Below are positions 1-7,405 of a stretch of 43,859 bases of DNA, one piece after another. The DNA comes from a bacterium. GTDB lineage: Bacteria > Pseudomonadota > Alphaproteobacteria > Rhizobiales > Xanthobacteraceae. Below the pieces are notes generated by a model. The model was not told the origin of the DNA, did no database searches, and was given only the letters and a program-made list of their open reading frames with translations. Every line of letters begins with the position of its first letter. Position 1 is the stretch's first letter. The stretch spans positions 1-43,859 of the forward strand of contig JAQSDT010000399.1 of assembly GCA_029946075.1 (NCBI GenBank). The letters are read 5' to 3'. Both the position numbers and the translations under genes were made by a program.

Positions 1-215
1 AGCATGAATTTACGGGCTTCTCCGTGTATCACGGCGCCCATGTTCGGAATATTCAACTCGGTCGCTTCCCGGCTCCCGGCCTGATACATCCGGCTGCTGG
101 CCCTGAGCGGGGGTGAGCCGGTCTTATCTACATAGTATATGCACGAAGGGCTTGCGAGCCATTGCAGGATCGCAGAATTCCTCGTAACCAGCGGTCTTCA
201 TACTGGAATTTGGGC

Positions 216-1289
216 ATGAACGACCGCAAAAACGGGCTTACTTACGCGGATTCGGGCGTCGATATTGACGCGGGCAACCGCCTCGTCGATCTCATCAAGC
301 CGATGGTTCGCGCCACCGCCCGGGCGGGCGCGGATGCCGAGATCGGCGGCTTCGGCGGGCTGTTCGACCTCAAAGCGGCCGGTTTCAAGGACCCGGTGCT
401 GGTGGCCGCCACCGACGGCGTCGGCACCAAGGTGAAGATCGCGATCGAGACCGGCCTGCATGGCGGTATCGGCATCGACCTCGTGGCGATGTCGGTCAAC
501 GACCTCGTCGTACAGGGCGCAGAACCGCTGTTCTTTCTCGACTATTTTGCCTGCGGCAAGCTCGATCCCGAGGCTGCTGCTTCGATCGTGGCCGGTGTTG
601 CCGAGGGCTGCCGCGAATCCGGCTGCGCCCTGATCGGCGGCGAGACCGCCGAGATGCCCGGCCTCTACAAGGATGGCGACTACGATCTGGCGGGATTTGC
701 GGTGGGCGCGGCCGAGCGCGGCACGCTGCTGCCGAGCAAGGACATCGCCGCCGGCGATGCAGTGATCGGGCTGGCGTCCTCGGGCGTGCACTCCAACGGC
801 TTTTCGCTGGTGCGCAAGATCGTCGAGAATTCCGGTCTCGGCTTCGATGCGCCGGCGCCGTTCTCGCCCGTCATGACGCTGGGCGGCGCGCTGCTGGCGC
901 CGACGCGGCTTTATGTGAAGTCGTGCTTGCGCGCGATCCGCGAGACCGGCGCGATCAAGGGGCTTGCCCACATCACCGGCGGCGGCTTCACCGACAACAT
1001 TCCGCGCGTGCTGCCGAAGCATCTTGGCGTCGGCATCGATCTGGCGCGGCTGCCGGTGTTGCCGGTTTTCAAATGGCTGGCGGCGCAGGGCGGCATTGCC
1101 GAACTGGAACTGTTGCGCACGTTCAACTGCGGCATCGGCATGATCGCCATCGTCAAGGCCGACGCGGTCGAGCAGGTGACGCAAGTACTCACCGAGAGCG
1201 GCGAGACCGTTGCCTTGCTCGGCGAAGTCATTCCGACCGAAGGCGAACACCGCGTGGTCTATCACGGTCACCTCGACCTCACGCCATGA
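216..1289 (+). CDS. purM: Phosphoribosylformylglycinamidine cyclo-ligase (AIR synthetase)
   Basis: Cytosolic enzyme of de novo purine synthesis that closes FGAM to AIR using ATP. The 357-residue product has the PurM/ThiL-type N-terminal domain with an ATDGVGTK nucleotide-binding loop near residue 66, the segment SVNDLVVQGAEPLFFLDY and the IGGETAEMPG motif, then the C-terminal AIRS domain with HITGGG. I chose the ATG at 216 because NGLTYADSGVDIDAGN, the usual family start, follows at once. An in-frame ATG at 162 would add 18 unconserved residues, and neither start has a strong ribosome binding site. The stop codon overlaps the purN start (ATGA), which implies translational coupling. Confidence 0.97.
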   Translation: MNDRKNGLTYADSGVDIDAGNRLVDLIKPMVRATARAGADAEIGGFGGLFDLKAAGFKDPVLVAATDGVGTKVKIAIETGLHGGIGIDLVAMSVNDLVVQGAEPLFFLDYFACGKLDPEAAASIVAGVAEGCRESGCALIGGETAEMPGLYKDGDYDLAGFAVGAAERGTLLPSKDIAAGDAVIGLASSGVHSNGFSLVRKIVENSGLGFDAPAPFSPVMTLGGALLAPTRLYVKSCLRAIRETGAIKGLAHITGGGFTDNIPRVLPKHLGVGIDLARLPVLPVFKWLAAQGGIAELELLRTFNCGIGMIAIVKADAVEQVTQVLTESGETVALLGEVIPTEGEHRVVYHGHLDLTP

Positions 1290-1939
1290 AACGGCGTGTC
1301 GCCATCCTGATTTCCGGGCGCGGATCCAACATGGCCGCGCTGATCGACGCGGCCAGGGCGCCGGATTTTCCGGCCGAGATCGTCGTCGTGATTTCCAACC
1401 GCGCCGATGCGCAGGGATTGCAGCGTGCCGGTGCAAGCGACATCCCGACCATCGTCATCGAGAGCAAGCCGTTCGGCAAGGATCGCGCCGGATTCGAGGC
1501 CATGCTGCAGCAGGCGCTGGACGAGAAGGGCGTCGAGCTGATTTGTCTCGGCGGATTCATGCGGCTGTTCACCTCCGAATTCGTGCAGCGCTGGTATGGC
1601 AAGATGCTCAATATCCATCCCTCGCTGCTGCCGTCGTTCCCGGGCCTCGATCCGCACGGCCAGGCGCTGGCGGCCGGCGTGAAGATCTCAGGGGCAACGG
1701 TGCATTTCGTCATCCCGGAAACCGATGCGGGTCCGATCGTGATGCAGGGGGCGGTCGCGGTTGCCGACGACGACACTTCCGAGACGCTATCGGAACGCAT
1801 CCTCGGCATCGAGCATCGCATCTATCCCGAAGCGCTGCGGCTGCTTGCCGGCGGCCGGCTGCAGCTCGCAGGCGACCTCTGCAGGGTGTCCGGGGCGGCC
1901 GATCGCGACGGCACCCTGATCGCGCCTGCCACGAACTAA
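1286..1939 (+). CDS. purN: Phosphoribosylglycinamide formyltransferase
   Basis: Transfers the formyl group of 10-formyl-THF to GAR in purine biosynthesis. The 217-residue product has the usual PurN length. It starts with the substrate-binding loop ISGRGSNM. NIHPSLLPSFPG carries the catalytic Asn/His, and HFVIPETDAGPIVMQ carries the conserved Asp. The start ATG lies inside the purM stop (4-nt overlap), so both are read from one transcript, as in many alphaproteobacteria. Confidence 0.97.
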   Translation: MKRRVAILISGRGSNMAALIDAARAPDFPAEIVVVISNRADAQGLQRAGASDIPTIVIESKPFGKDRAGFEAMLQQALDEKGVELICLGGFMRLFTSEFVQRWYGKMLNIHPSLLPSFPGLDPHGQALAAGVKISGATVHFVIPETDAGPIVMQGAVAVADDDTSETLSERILGIEHRIYPEALRLLAGGRLQLAGDLCRVSGAADRDGTLIAPATN

Positions 1940-2126
1940 CGTCTGGCTGGGCTCTGGCGGACCTCGGGAATAGTCCCTGCGGGAACAGGCTGTGGCTGCC
2001 GCACCACAATGGCGCGTATTCGGCCATGCGCCCGGGGGGCAGCCAATTGACGCTTCCCCGCAAGTGGGGGCAAATCAACCCCATTGCATCGGGATTTACT
2101 GGTTTTTCGGCCGGCGCTTGTTGGGA

Positions 2127-3275
2127 ATGGATGGGATGCGCTGCTCTGGGCGGCTTTGGCGCGGACGAAAAACAGTGACCGGTCAGGCGCTCGCGCGGTT
2201 GGCTGTGATCGCGTTCGTTTTTGCCTTCGGTGCATCGACCGCATCGGCGCAATCGCCGAGCCCGTCGCCGACCCCCACCCCCACGGCCTCGCCGACGCCG
2301 ATCCCCACACCGACCCAGACCAATTCGACGGTGTCGTCGAACGCTGCCGTGGTCAATCTTGGAAGCAACTTCCTCGAGCGGCTCGGCAACCGGTCGAGCA
2401 ACGGCTTCAACCGCATGCAACGGACCAATCCCGGCGGCGGCGGCGCCTCGGAGGCTGCGGAAACGCCGCGCTATCGCACCTGGTTCGAAGGCTATGGGAT
2501 GACGGCCAGGAACGGCGCGGTCGGCGATTTCGTCGGTGACAGCCGCAAGACCTGGGGCGGGGTCGGCGGCTTTGGCGCCCGTGTCGCGCCGGGCGTCAAT
2601 ATCGGCTTCTCCGTCGACCAGAGCCGCTCGTCGATCGACATTCCGCTGGCGCTGCAATCGGCCACCATCGACCTGACACAGCTCGGCTTCACTGCCTCGG
2701 TCGACAGCGGTCCGTGGACCTGGGCCAGCGCTGTCGTGCACGGCTTCGGCAACATCAATTCGCGGCGCGACACCGGCTTGGGTCTTGCGACCGCGGGCTA
2801 CAACGCCAGACTCGACGGCGTGCTCAGCGAAATCAGCTATTACTGGTCCAAGGACCAGGGCCGCATCGTTCCCAAGGGGGCGATCGAGTATGTCCGTGCC
2901 CGCACCGGATCATTGCAGGAGATCGGTGGCCTCGATCCGGTGACGGCGAGCAGCGCAACCGTGCAGCGGGTGCGTATCCTGGCCGGCGCCGAAATCGGGC
3001 ATTACTGGATTTTCGACCGGAAGATTTTCGATCTGTCAGCCTACGGCAAATTCGTCGACAACGTCGTGCAGAACTTCTCCGACGTCACCGTCAGCCTCGG
3101 CGCCCAGAGCGTCACGTTCCAGGGCATCGGCGAAAGCCGCTACGGTGCGGATGCCGGCGCGTCGGCTTCGCTCAGCCTGACCAACACGGCGCGCCTGTAT
3201 GTCAACTACGACGCCAAATTCCGCGCCCGGATGCAGTCGCACCAGGGCACGCTGGGCCTCGAGCTGAAGTGGTAG
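2127..3275 (+). CDS. Autotransporter-type outer-membrane beta-barrel protein
   Basis: Probable exported outer-membrane protein. A hydrophobic signal segment (LAVIAFVFAFGASTASAQ) is followed directly by a Pro/Ser/Thr linker of alternating SPSP and TPTP units, then about 270 residues rich in alternating polar and aromatic strands ending in LGLELKW, a typical barrel end. The barrel region (RTWFEGYG, then WGGVGGFGARVAPGVNIG) looks like an autotransporter beta-domain, but there is no long passenger, so it may act as a stand-alone porin or adhesin-like barrel. The start is uncertain: ATG 2127, ATG 2136 or GTG 2175 (which gives a tidy 26-residue signal peptide). No ligand can be inferred. Confidence 0.8.
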   Translation: MDGMRCSGRLWRGRKTVTGQALARLAVIAFVFAFGASTASAQSPSPSPTPTPTASPTPIPTPTQTNSTVSSNAAVVNLGSNFLERLGNRSSNGFNRMQRTNPGGGGASEAAETPRYRTWFEGYGMTARNGAVGDFVGDSRKTWGGVGGFGARVAPGVNIGFSVDQSRSSIDIPLALQSATIDLTQLGFTASVDSGPWTWASAVVHGFGNINSRRDTGLGLATAGYNARLDGVLSEISYYWSKDQGRIVPKGAIEYVRARTGSLQEIGGLDPVTASSATVQRVRILAGAEIGHYWIFDRKIFDLSAYGKFVDNVVQNFSDVTVSLGAQSVTFQGIGESRYGADAGASASLSLTNTARLYVNYDAKFRARMQSHQGTLGLELKW

Positions 3276-3297
3276 TTCAACATCCGTCGGTGGCCTC

Positions 3298-3392
3298 GTG
3301 GTTCGAGACGCATCGCCTCGCGACGCTCCTCGCCATGAGGTCCAATACCTCATCCTGAGAGCCGCGTAGCGGCGTCTCGAAGGATGAAGGCC
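3298..3392. repeat. Bradyrhizobium-type palindromic intergenic repeat (TTCGAGACGC family)
   Basis: The arms TTCGAGACGC (3302-3311) and GCGTCTCGAA (3372-3381) are exact reverse complements, with smaller complementary pieces between them (CTCATCCT and AGGATGA). The element fills the gap between the convergent autotransporter-like gene and rnd. I recognise its layout from intergenic repeats common in Bradyrhizobium and Rhodopseudomonas genomes. Its placement suggests it also works as a transcript end for both genes, which is inference. Confidence 0.75.
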
Positions 3393-3399
3393 CCAATGC

Positions 3400-4551
3400 T
3401 TATTCAGCTCGGTCGACCCTGACGACGCGGCCCTTTTCGATCGCCAGCGCCAGCCTGCCGTGCTTGAGCGCGATCGCAGCTTCGCCGAACAATTCGCGGC
3501 GCCAGCCATGCAGGGCGGCGACGTCGGCATTGTCGTCGGCGGCGATCTGGTCGAGATCGTCGACGGTGGCGATCACCTTGCTGGCGACGGCGTGACGTTC
3601 CGACGTCATCCGCAGCAGCACCTTCAGAAGCTCGACGGTTGCCGCGCCGTTGGAATTGCCACGCGGCTTTTCCAGTTTGGGCAGCGTGAGCGGATCGCGG
3701 GAGACGCCGCGTTGCACGGCGGCGATGATGTCGCTGCCCCATTTGGAGCGATCGAAGCCCTTCGGCAGCGAGCGCAGGCTGGCGAGGCGCTCCAGCGAGG
3801 TCGGCGCGTGGGTGGCGATGTCGCCGACCGCGTCGTCCTTCAGCACGCGCGAGCGCGGCACGTCGCGGCTTTGCGCTTCCTGCTCGCGCCAGGCCGCGAC
3901 TTCCATCAGCACCGCGAGTTCTTTCGGCTTGCGCACCCGCGTCTTCAGCCGCTCCCACGCCCTTTCGGGGTGGAAATCATAGGTCTTCGGCGAGGTCAGG
4001 ACTTCCATCTCCTCGCTGACCCAATCGCTGCGGCCGCGCTTCTTCAAATCGGCATCCAGCGCCGCGAAGACGTCGCGCAGATGGGTGACGTCGGAGACCG
4101 CGTAGTGCATCTGTTCGGGGGTCAGCGGCCGGCGCGACCAGTCGGTGAAGCGGTGGGTCTTGTCCGGGCGGTGGCCGGTGACGCGCTCGACGAGCTGGTC
4201 GTAGGCGATGCTGTCGCCATAGCCCAGCACCATCGCGGCGACCTGCGTGTCGAAGATCGGGTGCGGAATGGTGCCGGAGAGATGCCAGACGATTTCGATG
4301 TCCTGGCGCGCGGCGTGAAACACCTTCAGCACCGCCTCGTTCGCCATCAATTCGAAGAACGGCTTGAGGTCGATACCTTGCGCCAGCGTGTCGACCACGA
4401 CGGCTTCGTCCGGGCTCGCCATCTGGACGACGCAGAGCAACGGATAATAGGTCGTCTCCCGAAGAAACTCGGTGTCGACGGTGATGACCTTGTGTTGGGC
4501 GAGCCGGGAGCAGGCGGCAGCGAGGTCGGCAGTGCTGGTAATCAGATCCAT
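3400..4551 (-). CDS. rnd: Ribonuclease D
   Basis: 3'-5' exoribonuclease for tRNA 3' maturation and RNA turnover. The 382-residue product has all DEDDy motifs: Exo I VDTEFLRE (Asp26, Glu28), Exo II HAARQDIEI (Asp84) and Exo III HYAVSDVTHL (Tyr150, Asp154). An HRDC-type helical region follows (about residues 205-290, KPKELAVLMEVAAWREQEA) and then a second helical stretch, as in bacterial RNase D. I chose the ATG at 4551 because MDLITSTADLAAAC matches the family start; an upstream ATG at 4605 would add 18 unrelated residues. In many alphaproteobacteria rnd lies near aspS, and here too aspS is about 3 kb away. Confidence 0.96.
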   Translation of the reverse strand: MDLITSTADLAAACSRLAQHKVITVDTEFLRETTYYPLLCVVQMASPDEAVVVDTLAQGIDLKPFFELMANEAVLKVFHAARQDIEIVWHLSGTIPHPIFDTQVAAMVLGYGDSIAYDQLVERVTGHRPDKTHRFTDWSRRPLTPEQMHYAVSDVTHLRDVFAALDADLKKRGRSDWVSEEMEVLTSPKTYDFHPERAWERLKTRVRKPKELAVLMEVAAWREQEAQSRDVPRSRVLKDDAVGDIATHAPTSLERLASLRSLPKGFDRSKWGSDIIAAVQRGVSRDPLTLPKLEKPRGNSNGAATVELLKVLLRMTSERHAVASKVIATVDDLDQIAADDNADVAALHGWRRELFGEAAIALKHGRLALAIEKGRVVRVDRAE

Positions 4552-4727
4552 GAACAATCCATGACGCTTATGACAGGCGTTCTGCCGAAAGCGCTGATAT
4601 GTCAAGGGTGTTGAGGGTGATTTGAGCCCGGGAATCGAGCCTGAGCACGGCTTTTTTGCGTCGGCCCGGCGTTAGACGCCCGGCGCGCTGGCCGGGGGTC
4701 GGCAGGAGCGGTCGGCGGGAATTCCGC

Positions 4728-4838
4728 TTACTCGTAGCGAACGTGCCGCGACGGCCGGCGATTGCAGGGCACGGCGAGCACGATGAGACAGAGCGCAATC
4801 ATCACCAGTCCCATAAATCCGAAAGCGAAAGCGTCCAC
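4728..4838 (-). CDS. Small single-span membrane protein (36 aa)
   Basis: A GTG-initiated frame of 36 codons. A clear ribosome binding site (GGGGAGA) sits about 7 nt upstream on the minus strand. The product begins MDAFAFGFMGLVMIALC, continues as one hydrophobic helix of about 20 residues, and ends in a basic tail (NRRPSRHVRYE) that should face the cytoplasm. It fits a tail-anchored or single-pass small inner-membrane protein. It lies alone between rnd and the higBA operon, all on the minus strand. No function is known to me; the evidence is the ribosome binding site, the helix and the charge pattern. Confidence 0.55.
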   Translation of the reverse strand: MDAFAFGFMGLVMIALCLIVLAVPCNRRPSRHVRYE

Positions 4839-5030
4839 GGCAATTCTCCCCAATAGATGATTAGAATTGTAGGGTGCGCGTTGACGGTTTCTTAATTCGC
4901 GAAACAAGAGCGAAAGCGCGTTGGGAAATGGTGGACGTGCGCTTAAGGAGTTGGGTTAACGGCGGGAGCCCCATGCGGGGAGTAGAGGGGCAGCAAGACC
5001 CGGAGATCGTTCTCACGTCCGAGCGATACG

Positions 5031-5330
5031 TTAGGCCGCTTTCGTGATCGGTCCAATTCTTGCGAGGTCCTTACCTATCTGACGCTTCGCGATTTGGATG
5101 TCGTAGTCGGTCTGAAGGTTCAGCCAGAGTTCGGGTGAGGTGCCGAAGGCCTTCGATAAGCGTAGCGCGGTATCCGCCGTCACGCCGGTTTCCTCATTCG
5201 ACAATCGTTCGATACGCGTTCGCGGAACACCGCAGGCCTTTGCCAACGCACCGGGCGACAGCCCAAGCGGTAACAGAAATTCTTCCCGGAGAACTTCACC
5301 GGGATGCATGGGGGCAAGTTTTTTGGCCAT
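5031..5330 (-). CDS. higA: HigA-family antitoxin (HTH addiction module)
   Basis: A 99-residue XRE-type helix-turn-helix protein. It opens with the HigA signature HPGEVLREEFLLPLGLS, continues with the HTH (GALAKACGVPRTRIERL, about residues 27-43) and VTADTALRLSKAFGTSPELWLNLQ, and ends in a short tail. Family knowledge: it neutralises the upstream HigB toxin by direct binding and represses the operon. It starts 42 nt after the toxin gene, in the toxin-first order typical of higBA. The likely operator is the palindromic region upstream of higB. Confidence 0.93.
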   Translation of the reverse strand: MAKKLAPMHPGEVLREEFLLPLGLSPGALAKACGVPRTRIERLSNEETGVTADTALRLSKAFGTSPELWLNLQTDYDIQIAKRQIGKDLARIGPITKAA

Positions 5331-5372
5331 TGACGGTTCCCTCTTCTTGGCTCGAAGGCCTGCCTGACGATC

Positions 5373-5657
5373 TCACGAATGATAGTCAATCAATTCAACG
5401 TCTTTCGGCCCTTCCTCGGTCCAAACAAAGCAGATCCGGAACTGGTCATTGACGCGAATTGAGTGTTGCCCCGCGCGGTCACCCATGAGCGCCTCGAGTC
5501 GGTTGCCGGGCGGCACACGCAAATCCGCCAGAATGTGCGCCGCATGCAAATAACGCAGCTTGCGGCGTGCAACTTTGATCAAGTTAGCCGGAAACCCCTT
5601 GCGGACGACGCCGTTGAACGCGTCTTCCGTCAGTGCATCCTTGAAACTCTTGATCAT
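5373..5657 (-). CDS. higB: HigB/RelE-family toxin
   Basis: A 94-residue RelE/ParE-superfamily protein of the HigB branch, a ribosome-dependent mRNA interferase by family knowledge. Recognisable pieces are the N-terminal helix MIKSFKD, the central RKLRYLHAAHILADLRVPPGNRLEAL and the C-terminal IRVNDQFRICFVW, which carries the conserved basic/aromatic strand, ending VELIDYHS. The length is normal and the frame intact, so the toxin looks functional. It is the first gene of the toxin-antitoxin operon. GC content around it is lower than in its neighbours, in keeping with acquisition by transfer (inference). Confidence 0.93.
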   Translation of the reverse strand: MIKSFKDALTEDAFNGVVRKGFPANLIKVARRKLRYLHAAHILADLRVPPGNRLEALMGDRAGQHSIRVNDQFRICFVWTEEGPKDVELIDYHS

Positions 5658-5663
5658 GACGGA

Positions 5664-5716
5664 GTGTATCAGTGCGCGATACGATCGTCAACGATACTGT
5701 ATCATCAAATGATACA
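5664..5716. promoter_or_regulatory. Palindromic operator region of the higBA operon
   Basis: Immediately upstream of higB lies the near-perfect palindrome TGTATCATCAAATGATACA (5698-5716; 8-bp arms, 3-nt spacer). A second pair, GTATC (5666-5670) and GATAC (5678-5682), is nearer the toxin start, and another GATAC lies at 5693-5697. HigA-type antitoxins bind such inverted repeats to autoregulate. Binding here is inferred from position and symmetry. Confidence 0.65.
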
Positions 5717-5738
5717 ATTGGCTCGCTCTAACAGCACC

Positions 5739-7214
5739 TCACGTCCCGCAGAACGTCTGCAGGACGCGCTGATCCGGCAGTGGCGGGTCGGCGTAGGCAG
5801 CGTACTTCGGCTGATCCTCGAAAGGTTTCGACAGCACGGTGATCAGCTCCTCAAACGGTGCGTAGTCGTCACGGTTCATCGCCGCCTGGATGACGGCCTC
5901 GACGCGGTGGTTGCGCGGAATGAAGAGCGGATTGACCGCGCGCATCGCAGCTTGCCGCTCGGCGGCCGATTGCGGCTCATCCGCGAGACGCTTGCGCCAG
6001 CGCACGGCCCATTCATCGAAGGCGGCGGGATCGGTGAATTGCGCACGTACGCTATCGTCGTCGGCGCTGCCGGCGGCATCTCCAAGCCGGCGGAAGGTGA
6101 GGGTGAAGTCGGCGTTGTTCTTCGCCATCGCGTCGAGCAGGTCCTGGATCAGTGCCTCGTCGCTATCCTGCACGGTGAACAGTCCGACTTTGCTCCGCAG
6201 GCCGGCCTGATAGGCGGCCGTGAATGTCCCGGCGAACTCGCCGAGCACGAACTGCGCCTGTTCGATCGCCTTGTCCTTGTCGTCGGAGAACAGCGGCAGC
6301 AGGCATTCGGCCAGCCGCGTCAGATTCCACAGCGCGATCTGCGGCTGGTTGGCATAGGCGTAGCGGCCCATCTCGTCGATCGAGGAGAACACCTGCGCGG
6401 GGTTGTAGTCATCCATGAAGGCGCAGGGACCGTAGTCGATGGTCTCGCCGGAGACCGAGCAGTTATCCGTGTTCATCACGCCATGGATGAAGCCGACCAG
6501 AAGCCAGCGTGCGACGAGATCGGCCTGCCGGGCGACGACGCGTTCGAGCAGCGCGTGATAGGGGCGTTCGGCGCCGGCGATATCCGGATAGTGCCGCGCG
6601 ATGACGTGATCGGCGAGGCGACGCACGCCGTCGGTGTCGCCGCGGGCGGCAAAGAACTGGAAGGTGCCGACGCGGATATGGCTGGAGGCGACGCGCGTGA
6701 GCACGGCGCCCGGCAGCATCGTCTCGCGCTGAACGCGTTCGCCGGAGGTCACCGCGGCTAGCGAGCGGGTGGTGGGAATGCCGAGCGCAAACATCGCCTC
6801 GCTGACGATGTATTCGCGCAGCACCGGTCCGAGCGCGGCGCGGCCGTCGCCCCGGCGCGAGAATGGCGTCGGGCCGCTTCCCTTGAGCTGGATGTCGCGG
6901 CGGATGCCTTCCCTGTCGATGACTTCGCCGAGCAGGATGGCCCGGCCGTCGCCGAGTTGGGGCACGAAATGGCCGAACTGGTGCCCGGCATAGGCCATTG
7001 CGATCGGGTCCGCCCCGTCAGGCAGGCGCTTCCCGGCGAGGATTTCGGCTCCCTCAGGGGTGTCGAGAACGTCGGGATCGAGGCCGAGCTGGACGGCCAG
7101 TGCCCGGTTGAGCTTGATCAGCCGCGGGGCGGCGACCGGGGTGGGGGCGACGCGGGCGAAGAAGTTGGCCGGCAGCGCCGAATAGGTGTTCTGGAACGGG
7201 AAATGGACGGTCAT
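5739..7214 (-). CDS. selO: Protein adenylyltransferase SelO (YdiU family)
   Basis: The 491-residue product has the SelO pseudokinase fold. SelO moves AMP from ATP to Ser/Thr/Tyr of target proteins and is tied to redox homeostasis. Features in order: N-terminal FPFQNTYSALPANFFARV; AYAGHQFGHFVPQLGDGRAI; DIQLKGSGPTPFSRRGDGRA; SEAMFALGIPTTRSLA; the active-site region HGVMNTDNCSVSGETIDYGP with the catalytic Asp and the metal-binding Asn/Asp. The end, LQTFCGT, has the single late Cys often seen in the family. The start at 7214 (MTVHFPFQNTY) matches family N-termini; an upstream ATG at 7430 would overlap aspS and is rejected. Transcribed divergently from aspS. Confidence 0.95.
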   Translation of the reverse strand: MTVHFPFQNTYSALPANFFARVAPTPVAAPRLIKLNRALAVQLGLDPDVLDTPEGAEILAGKRLPDGADPIAMAYAGHQFGHFVPQLGDGRAILLGEVIDREGIRRDIQLKGSGPTPFSRRGDGRAALGPVLREYIVSEAMFALGIPTTRSLAAVTSGERVQRETMLPGAVLTRVASSHIRVGTFQFFAARGDTDGVRRLADHVIARHYPDIAGAERPYHALLERVVARQADLVARWLLVGFIHGVMNTDNCSVSGETIDYGPCAFMDDYNPAQVFSSIDEMGRYAYANQPQIALWNLTRLAECLLPLFSDDKDKAIEQAQFVLGEFAGTFTAAYQAGLRSKVGLFTVQDSDEALIQDLLDAMAKNNADFTLTFRRLGDAAGSADDDSVRAQFTDPAAFDEWAVRWRKRLADEPQSAAERQAAMRAVNPLFIPRNHRVEAVIQAAMNRDDYAPFEELITVLSKPFEDQPKYAAYADPPLPDQRVLQTFCGT

Positions 7215-7405
7215 GGACCAAAGATAGGCGCGGGGGCCAAATAGGCAAACGGTTCGGCCGTTTGGAGGGCCGAAATCTGGCTTTTGGGGCATGAAACAAG
7301 CCCCGCCATTGGTTGCCGCTTCCGGCCGCGTCGGGTAAACCCTCCGCACATTCGGACCGGCTTTGCCTCCGATTCTGCCCTCCGACATCAGTTTTTGGAA
7401 ATTCC

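Noticed and set aside
1..41. A possible minus-strand gene start at 41 running off the left edge
   Set aside because: Only 13 codons are visible, with no ribosome binding site; not enough to support a call.
1940..2126. Small inverted repeats after purN (GTCCC/GGGAAC and CCCC/GGGG)
   Set aside because: Short, with no T-run, so a terminator call is not supported.
3460..4614. A long open frame on the plus strand opposite rnd (384 codons)
   Set aside because: Antisense shadow of a clear RNase D gene in GC-rich DNA; the product is low-complexity and Arg/Gly/Asp-rich with no recognisable motif.
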